Shown here: positions 52,316-60,848 of the stretch, piece after piece
Position numbering within the stretch: the first letter of the stretch is position 1
Layout: every line of letters begins with the position of its first letter
NCBI RefSeq assembly: GCF_018390515.1
Contig: NZ_JAHBBK010000001.1
Location: forward strand, 496,001 to 560,000
DNA length: 64,000 bases
DNA from: Mucilaginibacter sp. Bleaf8
Lineage (GTDB): Bacteria > Bacteroidota > Bacteroidia > Sphingobacteriales > Sphingobacteriaceae
Reading direction: 5' to 3'
Translations under genes and position numbers: made by a program
The notes under the pieces: model-generated
Database searches by the model: none
Told to the model about the DNA's origin: nothing
The model's input: only the letters and a program-made list of their open reading frames with translations

Positions 52316-52525
52316 TTATTTTTGTGGCGGGTTAGTTTTGGTTGTATCTGTTTTAGCAGATGTATCTCTCGTTGCTGAGGTGTCAGTTGTTGTCGTTGTA
52401 GCGGCCGAATCCGTTACTACGGTGCTGTCGCCGCTGCCGCTGGCTGCTTTTTCAGAGCTGCATCCCGCCGCTACTGAACCGATAATTGCCGCCATAAAGG
52501 CCAGACCTAAAATGTGCTTTTTCAT
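52316..52525 (-). CDS. Small Ser/Thr/Asp-rich lipoprotein
   Basis: A 69-residue predicted lipoprotein. The leader MKKHILGLAFMAAIIGSVAAGC puts the lipidated Cys at 22. The mature part is a low-complexity tail of Ser, Thr, Asp, Ala and Lys (TTTTTDTSATRDTS) ending NPPQK. It is likely disordered and tethered to the membrane. The ATG at 52525 is chosen over one at 52561 since the signal peptide starts there. No family recognised. Confidence 0.7.
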   Translation of the reverse strand: MKKHILGLAFMAAIIGSVAAGCSSEKAASGSGDSTVVTDSAATTTTTDTSATRDTSAKTDTTKTNPPQK

Positions 52526-52750
52526 GGTATCTGAGTTTAAGTGTTTCTTCTTGAACATCAAATAAGCTGATATTGTTCTATTTAGCTACCATTTTAGCTA
52601 TTTTAAGCGTATTGGTTCCAAATGAACCCGTAAACTTGCACATACCTCAAGCTACATTTACACGTTACTATTAGGTAAAAGTTCAATTACCGATAAGCTT
52701 TTTGTGCCTGATGCCCTTATATTCGCAATCCGGCCTCAACACGCTTTGCC

Positions 52751-53218
52751 ATGAAAATAATAATGAATACAGATGCATTCCTGAAAAAGGGCTTTGAGAT
52801 ATCGACAGACAATAGTAAGCTGGACATTAATTTGGTTTATGACTTTCTGATCAACGAATCATACTGGGCAACGGGCATGTCTGCCGAGAGGTTAAATAAG
52901 GCCATTCAAAATTCATTATGTTTTGGTATCTATCACGATAAGCAGCAATGCGGTTTTGCACGGGTGGTAACCGATATGGCTACTTTCGCTTACCTATGCG
53001 ATGTATTTGTATTAAAAAATTACCGTGGTATGGGATTATCTAAGTGGTTGATACAAACTATTCGTGAACATCCGGAGTTAAAAGGATTGAGACGTTGGTC
53101 GTTGGCCACTGCAGATGCACATGGCCTTTACGAGCAATTCGGATTTAAAGTGATTAACAGACCCGAGCGATGGATGGAGATTTTCACCCCTTACACTACA
53201 ACAGCAGACGCACTGTGA
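52751..53218 (+). CDS. GNAT family N-acetyltransferase
   Basis: A 155-residue protein with a GNAT fold: CGFARVVTDMATFAYLCDVFV, then the acetyl-CoA loop NYRGMGLSKWLI (R/Q-x-x-G-x-G variant) near 95-107, and the C-terminal DAHGLYEQFGFK motif. It transfers an acetyl group to an amine; the substrate is unknown. Start could be 52751 or the ATG at 52763. Followed directly by the AlbA-like gene. Confidence 0.85.
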   Translation: MKIIMNTDAFLKKGFEISTDNSKLDINLVYDFLINESYWATGMSAERLNKAIQNSLCFGIYHDKQQCGFARVVTDMATFAYLCDVFVLKNYRGMGLSKWLIQTIREHPELKGLRRWSLATADAHGLYEQFGFKVINRPERWMEIFTPYTTTADAL

Positions 53219-53223
53219 ATAAA

Positions 53224-53847
53224 ATGAGTATCAGAAAGCTGATTATGGAGGGCGAAGGTGTTTCACTGGATTTTAAAAACCGGATAACCAGCTGCGAAAA
53301 GATCGCTAAAACAATGGTTTCTTTTGCTAACAACAAAGGCGGCCGCTTACTGATAGGCGTTGCTGATGATGGCACCATAAAAGGGGTAAAATCGGAAGAC
53401 GAAGAGCGCTATATGATTAACCGTGCTGCACACTTTTTTGCGCGCCCGGCATTGGAACCGGCTTTCGAAGAAATTTACTTTGATGACAAGCTGGTGCTGA
53501 TGGTTGAAATTGAGGAAAGCGACACTAAGCCCCATTATGCTTTGGGCGATGATGGCAAATGGTGGGTGTATATACGTGTTAAAGACAAGAGTGTGCTGGC
53601 AAGCAAAATTGTTGTTGATGTTCTGAAACGATCAGACAGGAACGAAGGTGTGCTGATCGAATACTCATCCAAGGAAAAAGCGCTGCTTGAATATCTGGAG
53701 CAACACGAGCGCATTACCGTTAAGCAATACTGTGATTTGCTCAACCTGAGTCGCCGCAGGGCTCAGCGGATTTTGGTTAATCTTGTGTTATCTGGTGTAA
53801 TACGGGTTCATACCACCGAGAAAGAAGAGTTTTATACGGCCAGTTAG
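53224..53847 (+). CDS. AlbA/Schlafen-type putative DNA-binding protein with C-terminal HTH
   Basis: A 207-residue protein with an AlbA_2/Schlafen-type domain in the first 125 residues (MSIRKLIMEGEGVSLDFKNR, then MVSFANNKGGRLLIGVADDG). A C-terminal winged-helix-like segment follows (ITVKQYCDLLNLSRRRAQRILVNLV). These proteins are predicted regulators or nucleic-acid-binding ATP-site proteins. The ATG at 53224 is 5 bases after the GNAT stop. A GTG at 53215 would overlap that stop as GTGA and is an alternative. Function beyond nucleic-acid binding is not predictable. Confidence 0.8.
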   Translation: MSIRKLIMEGEGVSLDFKNRITSCEKIAKTMVSFANNKGGRLLIGVADDGTIKGVKSEDEERYMINRAAHFFARPALEPAFEEIYFDDKLVLMVEIEESDTKPHYALGDDGKWWVYIRVKDKSVLASKIVVDVLKRSDRNEGVLIEYSSKEKALLEYLEQHERITVKQYCDLLNLSRRRAQRILVNLVLSGVIRVHTTEKEEFYTAS

Positions 53848-53875
53848 GCAATCCGTAGCAAATACCTTACCTTTG
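53844..53875 (+). promoter_or_regulatory. Promoter of the MATE gene
   Basis: TACCTTTG (53868-53875) matches TAnnTTTG, with TTAG at 53844-53847 twenty bases upstream as an approximate -33 TTTG. It overlaps the end of the AlbA-like gene and lies 26 bases before the ATG at 53902. Confidence 0.5.
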
Positions 53876-53901
53876 TAGCCCTCCTATTTAAAAGGATTGC
53901 T

Positions 53902-55257
53902 ATGAATCAGCTCTATCAAAAATACAAACCACATTACAACGCCAATTTGAAGCTGGCTATACCCGTGGTCATATCCCAATTGGGCCACACACTGGTTCAA
54001 CTATCTGACAGCATTATAGTGGGCCACTTTGCAGGTACAATTTCACTGGCTGCTGTATCACTGGTTAACAGTATTTTTGTAATAGGCATGGTGCTGGGTT
54101 TAGGTATTAGCTACGGTATCACGCCTTTAATAGCACAGCACAATGGCAAGGGCAACTTTGCAGAGTGCGGTAGGTTGTTATCCAACAGTTTTTTCCTGAA
54201 CATTATAAGCGGCGTTTTGCTTTTTGTATTGATCTACTTCGGATCCAATTTACTAATGGATCAGTTAGATCAAACACCTGCGGTGGTAAAAGAAGCTAAG
54301 CCATTTATGCTGTTGCTCTCCTTATCCATTATTCCGATGCTGATGTTTAGCACATTTAAACAATTTGCCGAAGGATTGGGCTTCACTAAGCAGGCCATGA
54401 TGATCTCTATCTGGGGCAATATTTTAAACATCTGCCTGGGTATCATCTTTGTAAAAGGCATGTTTGGTATTGCACCTATGGGCATACGTGGCGTGGGCTA
54501 TAGTACTTTAATTGACCGTACGTTGATGGCAATTGTAATGGGTACTTATGTGTTCCGGTCGGCAAATTTCAAAAAGTATCTGCAAAACTTTGTATTAACG
54601 GCTATTGATAAAGTGCGGTGTATGCAACTATTACGCATTGGCGCTCCAATATCCTTGCAATACGCTTTCGAGATCAGCGCCTTCAGTGCAGCTGCAATTT
54701 TAATGGGGCAATTGGGTTCGGTGCAACAAGCCGCTCACCAAGTTGCTATCAGTATGGCGTCGTTAACTTATATGATGGCAAGCGGCGTATCAGCAGCGGC
54801 CGCTATCAAGTCAGGGAATCATTTTGGCGCAAAAAACTACCAGGAGCTACGGGCGTCTGCAATGGCGAGCTATCACATCATCATCCTTTTTATGATGTTT
54901 ACGGCCCTGCTTTTTGTAGTATGTAACCAATGGCTACCATGGATCGTTACCTCAGATAAAAGTGTAATAGAAGTAGCATCCCACCTGTTGATCATCGCTG
55001 CGGTATTCCAGCTGTTTGATGGAACGCAGGTAATAGGGCTGGGTATTTTGCGCGGTATGGGCGATGTGAATGTGCCTACGTTTATCACATTTTTGGCCTA
55101 TTGGGTTATTGGCTTGCCATTGGGCTACTTACTTGGTATACATTTGCATTTCGGTCCTAATGGTATATGGTATGGTTTGGTAGCCGGCTTAGGCGTAGCA
55201 TCCATATTGTTATATCTCCGTTTTAATAAAAATACAGAAAAGCATTTGGCTGCATAG
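53902..55257 (+). CDS. MATE family efflux transporter
   Basis: A 451-residue, 12-helix multidrug and toxic-compound extrusion carrier with two homologous halves. It starts MNQLYQKYKPHYNANLKLAIPV and includes QLSDSIIVGHFAGTISLAA (helix 1-2), GLGISYGITPLIAQHNG, and the second-half counterpart QLGSVQQAAHQVAISM. It exports cationic compounds with Na+ or H+. Substrate unknown. Confidence 0.92.
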   Translation: MNQLYQKYKPHYNANLKLAIPVVISQLGHTLVQLSDSIIVGHFAGTISLAAVSLVNSIFVIGMVLGLGISYGITPLIAQHNGKGNFAECGRLLSNSFFLNIISGVLLFVLIYFGSNLLMDQLDQTPAVVKEAKPFMLLLSLSIIPMLMFSTFKQFAEGLGFTKQAMMISIWGNILNICLGIIFVKGMFGIAPMGIRGVGYSTLIDRTLMAIVMGTYVFRSANFKKYLQNFVLTAIDKVRCMQLLRIGAPISLQYAFEISAFSAAAILMGQLGSVQQAAHQVAISMASLTYMMASGVSAAAAIKSGNHFGAKNYQELRASAMASYHIIILFMMFTALLFVVCNQWLPWIVTSDKSVIEVASHLLIIAAVFQLFDGTQVIGLGILRGMGDVNVPTFITFLAYWVIGLPLGYLLGIHLHFGPNGIWYGLVAGLGVASILLYLRFNKNTEKHLAA

Positions 55258-55316
55258 CGCGCTTACGTCAAACAAGCAGACAGCTTATAAACAATTCTTT
55301 AAGTCGGCGGGTTAGT

Positions 55317-56419
55317 ATGGTTATGAAACACATACTAACCCGATTATTTGCCGCAGCTGGTATTGCTGCCTGTATGGCAACAGTCTCCAACTTAACTTAT
55401 GCACAGCAGCCTAAATTACAGCAGGTTTATGCTGATAATACTTACCAGTTTACCGGCGTAGCGGTATCAGCCAAAAACCGGTTGTTTGTTACTTATCCGC
55501 TGTGGTCAAAAACTTACAAATATGCCGTGGTGGAAGTTATGCCGAATGGTACAGCCAAGCCTTTCCCAGACGCAGCCATGAACAGTTGGAAGACCGGTGA
55601 AGATGGTAGCAACAAATGGGTATGTGTGCAAACTGCTTATGTTGATGCTGACGATTATCTATACATTGTAGATCCCGCAGCACCAATGTTGAACAAAGTA
55701 GTTGGTAACAGCGCCAAAGTGGTCAAATTTAATTTAAAGACTAACAAGATTGAACGCACCTACCGCTTTACCGGAACAATTGACCAAAGCAGCTACCTGA
55801 ATGACATACGTGTAGATACCAAGAAGCAGGTAGCTTATTTAACCAATTCGGGAACAGGCGGTATTGTAATACTGGATTTAAAGTCGGGCAAATCCCGCCA
55901 AGCATTGCAAAACCACAAATCGGTACACTCTGATTCCAACTTTAAGTTTGTAATTGATGGTAAAGAGTTTAAGAAGCAAGGCCAACCAATGAAGTTCAGC
56001 TCTGACGGTATTGCGTTAACGCCTGATGGTAGCTGGCTATATTACAAGCCACTTACAGATAAAAAGCTTTACCGAATTACTACCAGTGCCTTATTGGATG
56101 AAAAACTTAGCCCGCAGCAGTTAGCCGGCAAGGTACAGGATTTAGGCAATGTAGCGGTTACCGATGGTATGATCTTCGACAAGCAAGGTAACTTATACCT
56201 GGGTGATATGATTACTACCGGATGCTGCGCATGACACCAGATTTAAAAGTTTCTGTATGGTTTAAAGATATGAATCTGATTTGGCCGGATACTTATTCTA
56301 TATCTAAAGACGGCTATATGTACCTTACCACTTCGCAAATCAACAAGCAGCCCAACTACAATAATGGCGTTAACAAGCGTACTTCACCGTATAAAGTGTT
56401 TAAAGTAAAACTTCCTTAA
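55317..56419 (+). pseudogene. Major royal jelly / yellow-family protein gene with a frameshift
   Basis: The frame from 55317 gives a signal peptide (MKHILTRLFAAAGIAACMAT...) and most of an MRJP/yellow-type beta-propeller (GVAVSAKNRLFVTYPLW, SYLNDIRVDTKKQVAYLTNSG, FSSDGIALTPDGSWLYYKPL). It stops at 56234 just after NLYLGDMITTG. The expected C-terminus (RMTPDLKVSVWFKD, LIWPDTYSISKDGYMYLTTS, ending VFKVKLP at 56419) continues in another frame from about 56222. Adding one base near 56220 restores a single frame of about 367 residues. It is either a recent frameshift mutation or a sequence error. Confidence 0.82.
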
Positions 56420-56440
56420 AAGAACTAAGGTGTTATATAA

Positions 56441-56478
56441 ACAGAAAAGGCCTGCTCAAACGAGCGGGCCTTTTCTGT
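56441..56478. terminator. Bidirectional terminator between the MRJP-type gene and rplT
   Basis: ACAGAAAAGGCCTGCTC / GAGCGGGCCTTTTCTGT with a 4-base loop and one wobble pair, between two converging genes. Confidence 0.85.
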
Positions 56479-56495
56479 TAGTTTTATAATACAGC

Positions 56496-56840
56496 TTATT
56501 TTACTGCATCAACCACAGCTTGGAAAGCTTCTGGATGGTTCATAGCTAAATCAGCCAAAACTTTACGGTTTAAACCGATTTCGCTTGCATTTAGCTTACC
56601 CATTAATTGAGAGTAAGATATACCATGCTGGCGTGCACCTGCATTGATACGCTGAATCCACAAAGCGCGGAACTCTCTCTTTTTAGTTTTACGGTCGCGG
56701 TAAGCGTACTGTAAGCCTTTTTCAACTGTGTTTTTAGCAATGGTGTAAACCTTGCTGCGTGAACCATAGTAACCTTTTGCAAGGTTCATGATTTTTTTTC
56801 TACGTCTTCTGGACGCTACTGCGTTAACTGAACGTGGCAT
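56496..56840 (-). CDS. rplT: 50S ribosomal protein L20
   Basis: A 114-residue L20. It starts [21 protein letters not shown] and contains [20 protein letters not shown] and [20 protein letters not shown], all typical. It binds 23S rRNA and is needed for early 50S assembly. It lies last in thrS-infC-rpmI-rplT, the conserved order. In many bacteria L20 represses its own operon at the leader. Confidence 0.97.
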   Translation of the reverse strand: MPRSVNAVASRRRRKKIMNLAKGYYGSRSKVYTIAKNTVEKGLQYAYRDRKTKKREFRALWIQRINAGARQHGISYSQLMGKLNASEIGLNRKVLADLAMNHPEAFQAVVDAVK

Positions 56841-56918
56841 TTTTTTGCTTTTTTGGTAGTGAGTGCTCCGCTAAACGGGGTCTTTGGTACTCGAAAACCT
56901 GGTTAAAAAATTAATGAA

Positions 56919-57119
56919 TTACTTTCCGATACAAAGCATACGTTTCACGTTACCCATGTCAGCATCAGCTACTAAGCTGGTTTGACCTAAGGCACGTTTA
57001 CGCTTAGTCGACATCTTGGTTAAGATGTGGCTTTTGTATGCGTTTTTTCTGGCAATTTTACCGGTTCCAGTAAGCTTGAAGCGCTTTTTAGCACTGGAAT
57101 TGGTCTTCATTTTTGGCAT
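56919..57119 (-). CDS. rpmI: 50S ribosomal protein L35
   Basis: A 66-residue, very basic L35 starting [20 protein letters not shown] with [22 protein letters not shown]. Length and position between infC and rplT are as expected. A 78-base gap separates it from rplT. Confidence 0.97.
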   Translation of the reverse strand: MPKMKTNSSAKKRFKLTGTGKIARKNAYKSHILTKMSTKRKRALGQTSLVADADMGNVKRMLCIGK

Positions 57120-57193
57120 AACACTTATTAATTTAATTTCTACGCTTCAACAGCGTATTATCTTTATCCAGCTTTATAGGCTGTGATGTTGTC

Positions 57194-57763
57194 TTATTTT
57201 TTAGCTGCCTTAGGGCCAACAATCAGGAACATACGTTTACCTTCCAATTTTGGTAACTGCTCAACTTTACCAACTTCTTCCAAAGCCTGAGCAAAACGTA
57301 ATAGTAAAATTTCCCCCTGCTCTTTATAAACAATAGCACGGCCTTTAAAATGCACGTAGGCTCTAACCTTCTCACCTGCTTCCAGGAAGCTCATTGCATG
57401 CTTTAGCTTAAAGTTAAAGTCATGATCATCCGTGTTAGGTCCGAAACGAATCTCTTTAATGATCGTTTGCTTAGCGTTGTTTTTAATCTCTTTCAGCTTT
57501 TTCTTTTGCTCGTAGATAAACTTGTTATAGTCAATCACACGGCAAACGGGAGGAACTGCGTTCGGAGATATTTCAACCAGATCCAGCTCCTGCTCTTGCG
57601 CTATTGCCAACGCTTCGCGGGTTGGATAAACACCCTGCTCCACATTATCGCCCACAAGGCGAACCTCTGGAGCTTTGATGAAGTTATTAATATTGTGCTC
57701 TGCTTCCTTTTTCTTGAAAGGAGGCCGTGGCCCTCTGTTGAAATTCGGTCTACCTAATGCCAA
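57194..57763 (-). CDS. infC: Translation initiation factor IF-3
   Basis: A 189-residue IF-3 with the N-terminal domain ([39 protein letters not shown]), a Lys-rich linker, and the C-terminal domain ([39 protein letters not shown]). It begins with ATG at 57763. The short Gly/Pro/Arg extension [19 protein letters not shown] precedes the canonical start of the protein. One base separates it from thrS. Confidence 0.96.
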   Translation of the reverse strand: MALGRPNFNRGPRPPFKKKEAEHNINNFIKAPEVRLVGDNVEQGVYPTREALAIAQEQELDLVEISPNAVPPVCRVIDYNKFIYEQKKKLKEIKNNAKQTIIKEIRFGPNTDDHDFNFKLKHAMSFLEAGEKVRAYVHFKGRAIVYKEQGEILLLRFAQALEEVGKVEQLPKLEGKRMFLIVGPKAAKK

Positions 57764-57764
57764 G

Positions 57765-59690
57765 TTATACTGTTATTTCTTTTAGTAACTGTTGTTTAAA
57801 TTCTTCAATGCTGATGGTACCTAAATCACCAACGCCATGTTTACGAACAGAAATCGTGCCATCAGCAGCTTCTTTTTCGCCAACAATCAGCATATATGGG
57901 ATTTTTTTGATTTCAGCATCACGTATCTTACGCCCTATCTTCTCATCTCTGAAATCAATCAGCCCGCGAATATCGGAATTATTCAGCTCATTTGAAAGTT
58001 TTTTTGCATAATCTTCATACTTTTCAGAGATAGGCAAAATCACATATTGCTCAGGTGATAACCACAATGGGAAATTACCGGCGCAATGCTCAATCAATAC
58101 AGCAACAAACCGCTCCAGTGAACCAAATGGTGCACGGTGAATCATCACAGGGCGGTGCTTTTGGTTGTCGCTTCCGGTGTATTCCAGCTCAAAGCGTTCT
58201 GGCAGGTTGTAATCTACCTGGATTGTACCCAATTGCCACTTTCTGCCTAAAGCATCTTTTACCATAAAATCGAGCTTTGGACCATAAAAGGCAGCCTCGC
58301 CATATTCAATGATGGTAGGTAATGCTTTTTCGGTTGCAGCTTCAATAATCGCGCTTTCTGCTAACTGCCAGTTTTCTTCGGTACCAATGTACTTGGTCTT
58401 GTTTTCCGGATCGCGCAGGGAAACCTGTGCAGTATAATCTTCAAAGCCTAAAGCTGAGAACACATATAACACCAGGTCGATCACTTTCTTGAACTCTTCC
58501 TTCACCTGATCGGGACGGCAAAACAAGTGCGCATCATCCTGTGTAAAGCCACGAACACGGGTAAGGCCGTGCAGCTCGCCGCTTTGCTCATAACGATAAA
58601 CGGTACCGAACTCTGCAAAACGCACCGGCAGGTCTTTGTATGAACGGGGCTTCGTTTTATAAATTTCGCAATGGTGCGGGCAGTTCATAGGTTTTAAAAA
58701 GAACTCCTCACCTTCCTGCGGTGTTTGTATAGGCTGGAAACTATCTTTACCATACTTTTCATAATGCCCGGAGGTTACATACAGGTTTTTATGACCGATG
58801 TGCGGAGTAATCACCTGCTCGTATCCGGCCTTTGCCTGTGCGCGCTGTAAAAAATTCACTAAACGCTCGCGCAGAGCTGTACCTTTTGGCAACCAAAGCG
58901 GCAAGCCCATACCTACTTTTTCGGAGAACGCAAAAAGCTCCAGCTCTTTACCTAATTTACGGTGATCGCGTTTCTTTGCCTCTTCAATAACTTTCAGGTA
59001 ATCTGTCAGTTCGCTTTGCTTAGGGAAAGTAACACCGTAGATACGGGTAAGCTGCTTACGGCTTTCATCACCACGCCAGTATGCACCGGCAACGCTCATC
59101 AGTTTCACAGCTTTTACAAAGCCGGTGTTCGGAATATGCGGACCGCGGCACAAGTCGGTAAATTCGCCTTGTGTGTAAAAAGTGATTGAACCATCTGGCA
59201 AATCTTTAATCAGGTCGAGTTTGTACTCGTCGCCTTTCGCAGTAAAGTATTCTGTAGCTTCCGCTTTGCTCACCGGCTTACGAATGTAATCTTGTTTGGC
59301 TTTCGCCAGCTCAATCATTTTATCTTCAATCTGTTTAAAGTCATCTGAAGAAAAAATGCGGTCGCCAAAATCTACATCATAATAAAAGCCGGTTTCGATA
59401 GCCGGACCGATACCGAATTTTGTACCCGGATACAAGGCTTCAAGCGCCTCGGCCATTAAGTGTGCTGATGAGTGCCAGAAAGTTGATTTACCATCGGCAT
59501 CATTCCAGGTAAGCAGCTTTACAGCCGCATCCTGTTCAATTGCCCTGTTGGCATCCCAAACATGGCCATCAACTTCGGCCGCTAATACGTTACGTGCTAA
59601 GCCCTCAGAAATGGATTGGGCAATTTGCATAGAGGTAGTTCCTTTTTCGTACTGACGAACGGAACCATCAGGAAGTGTAATGTTAATCAT
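57765..59690 (-). CDS. thrS: Threonyl-tRNA synthetase
   Basis: A 641-residue class II synthetase. It has an N-terminal TGS domain (1-60), an editing domain with [11 protein letters not shown], and the catalytic core: motif 2 [24 protein letters not shown], the zinc ligands in [10 protein letters not shown], and motif 3 [19 protein letters not shown]. An anticodon-binding domain follows. It charges tRNA-Thr. It leads the operon with infC, rpmI and rplT. A clear own promoter lies 77-106 bases upstream. Confidence 0.97.
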   Translation of the reverse strand: MINITLPDGSVRQYEKGTTSMQIAQSISEGLARNVLAAEVDGHVWDANRAIEQDAAVKLLTWNDADGKSTFWHSSAHLMAEALEALYPGTKFGIGPAIETGFYYDVDFGDRIFSSDDFKQIEDKMIELAKAKQDYIRKPVSKAEATEYFTAKGDEYKLDLIKDLPDGSITFYTQGEFTDLCRGPHIPNTGFVKAVKLMSVAGAYWRGDESRKQLTRIYGVTFPKQSELTDYLKVIEEAKKRDHRKLGKELELFAFSEKVGMGLPLWLPKGTALRERLVNFLQRAQAKAGYEQVITPHIGHKNLYVTSGHYEKYGKDSFQPIQTPQEGEEFFLKPMNCPHHCEIYKTKPRSYKDLPVRFAEFGTVYRYEQSGELHGLTRVRGFTQDDAHLFCRPDQVKEEFKKVIDLVLYVFSALGFEDYTAQVSLRDPENKTKYIGTEENWQLAESAIIEAATEKALPTIIEYGEAAFYGPKLDFMVKDALGRKWQLGTIQVDYNLPERFELEYTGSDNQKHRPVMIHRAPFGSLERFVAVLIEHCAGNFPLWLSPEQYVILPISEKYEDYAKKLSNELNNSDIRGLIDFRDEKIGRKIRDAEIKKIPYMLIVGEKEAADGTISVRKHGVGDLGTISIEEFKQQLLKEITV

Positions 59691-59766
59691 CTACAACTAT
59701 GATTTCTAAGTTAAAAAATGTGTTAAAACAGCAATCACCTACAAAAGTGATTATATTTTGATGCTG

Positions 59767-59796
59767 CAAAAATAGAATTAAACGTTTATTGCGCAA
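59767..59796 (-). promoter_or_regulatory. Promoter of the thrS-infC-rpmI-rplT operon
   Basis: On the minus strand TTG (59796-59794) and TATTTTTG (59774-59767) are 19 bases apart, a good fit to the Bacteroidota -33/-7 consensus. The start point would be near 59760, giving a leader of about 70 bases that can form a short AATCAC/GTGATT hairpin. Confidence 0.7.
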
Positions 59797-59825
59797 GTAT
59801 AATACTTAACTGATATATAAATATA

Positions 59826-60016
59826 ACAAAAAAGCGCCTCAATATTAAGGCGCTTTACTTTTGTGTATGATAAGATTTAGGATAATATTATGTAGGATAT
59901 GCCTAAATATAAATACTTATAATCAGCAAACTAACATATACAGCACTACTGAATACCTAAGATATAGTAGACGATAAGCCGGTAGATTTTAACGTGAAGC
60001 ATGATGACAGTTTTAT
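59826..60016 (-). ncRNA. Candidate small RNA between the Fe-S protein gene and thrS
   Basis: A promoter (60023-60052) and an intrinsic terminator (59831-59856) on the minus strand delimit an RNA of about 190 bases with no gene of normal size. Since thrS has its own promoter beyond the terminator, this is more likely a separate RNA than a thrS leader. A frame of 18 codons (60002-59946, MLHVKIYRLIVYYILGIQ) lies inside. It does not match an RNA family that I know. Confidence 0.45.
59831..59856 (-). terminator. Terminator of the candidate small RNA
   Basis: AAAGCGCCT / AGGCGCTTT with an 8-base loop; on the minus strand it is followed by TTTTTTG. It lies about 250 bases after the stop of the preceding Fe-S protein gene. 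Confidence 0.8.
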
Positions 60017-60022
60017 ATAGAG

Positions 60023-60052
60023 CAAAGATATACCTAATTTTATAGTAGCAAA
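60023..60052 (-). promoter_or_regulatory. Promoter of the candidate small RNA
   Basis: On the minus strand TTTG (60052-60049) and TATCTTTG (60030-60023) are 18 bases apart, close to the -33/-7 consensus. It lies after the stop codon of the Fe-S protein gene. Confidence 0.6.
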
Positions 60053-60104
60053 ATAAATAACCGTTATTTAATATAAATTAACACAAATTTAACTAGCACA
60101 TCAT

Positions 60105-60833
60105 TTATACATTTCCCCAGCCATTTGCCAGCACATCGGCGATGTGCATTGTTTTGATAGGCAACTTCTCTTTATCAATATAGTTTTGCAAATGCAGTAA
60201 GCAGGAAGCATCTGTTGATATAATATAATCGGCACCGGCAGCCAACGCGTTATCTACCTTTTGCTGGGCCATAGCACTCGAAATAGCATCGAACTTTACA
60301 GCAAATGTACCGCCGAAACCACAGCAGGTTTCATTGTCTTTCAATTCCACTAAATCCAGTCCATATACTTTTGAAAGCAAGCGGCGGGGCTCTTCCTTGA
60401 TCTTGCATTCACGCAAGCCGCTGCAACTGTCATGATAAACGGCGCGCCCCTCCAATTCGGCTCCAAAATGGTCGAATTGCATAATATTTATTAAAAAGTC
60501 GGACAGCTCATAGATGTTGGCTTGTATGGCACGGCATTTATTATGCGCCATAGTATTGGTAAATAGATCATTATAATAATTACGCACCATACCAGTACAA
60601 GATGCCGAGGGCGACACAATAACATCCTCTTCCGAAAAATCATTCAAAAACTTACTGCCTACAGCTTTGGCATCATCCCAAAAACCAGCATTAAATGCCG
60701 GCTGCCCGCAACAGGTTTGCCCCGGATTATAACTTACCACACAGCCTGCCTTTTGCAACACCTTCACGGTATTAAAAGCAGTATCGGGAAACAACTGATC
60801 AATAAAACAGGGAACAAATAACTCAATCTTCAT
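60105..60833 (-). CDS. Cysteine-rich (CCG) Fe-S protein, LutA/GlpC-like
   Basis: A 242-residue protein with two CCG domains: VVSYNPGQTCCGQPAFNAG near 33-51 and DNETCCGFGGTFAVK near 161-175, each followed by conserved hydrophobic segments. Such domains ligate an unusual Fe-S cluster or act in thiol redox reactions. In LutABC they take part in lactate oxidation, in GlpC in glycerol-3-phosphate oxidation. LutB and LutC partners are not next to it; a UMF1-type MFS gene ends 15 bases upstream on the same strand. Likely a subunit of a lactate or glycolate dehydrogenase. Confidence 0.85.
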   Translation of the reverse strand: MKIELFVPCFIDQLFPDTAFNTVKVLQKAGCVVSYNPGQTCCGQPAFNAGFWDDAKAVGSKFLNDFSEEDVIVSPSASCTGMVRNYYNDLFTNTMAHNKCRAIQANIYELSDFLINIMQFDHFGAELEGRAVYHDSCSGLRECKIKEEPRRLLSKVYGLDLVELKDNETCCGFGGTFAVKFDAISSAMAQQKVDNALAAGADYIISTDASCLLHLQNYIDKEKLPIKTMHIADVLANGWGNV

Positions 60834-60848
60834 GTGCTGTACTCAAAA

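Noticed and set aside
56200-56240. Programmed ribosomal frameshift in the MRJP-type gene
   Set aside because: The junction has no slippery heptamer and no strong downstream hairpin; a simple one-base loss explains it better.
56841-56918. An L20-binding leader between rpmI and rplT
   Set aside because: The 78-base gap forms only short, interrupted stems and I cannot match a known ribosomal-protein leader.
59691-60016. T-box or Thr-rich leader peptide upstream of thrS
   Set aside because: I found no T-box core sequence and no frame rich in Thr codons; thrS has its own promoter beyond the terminator.
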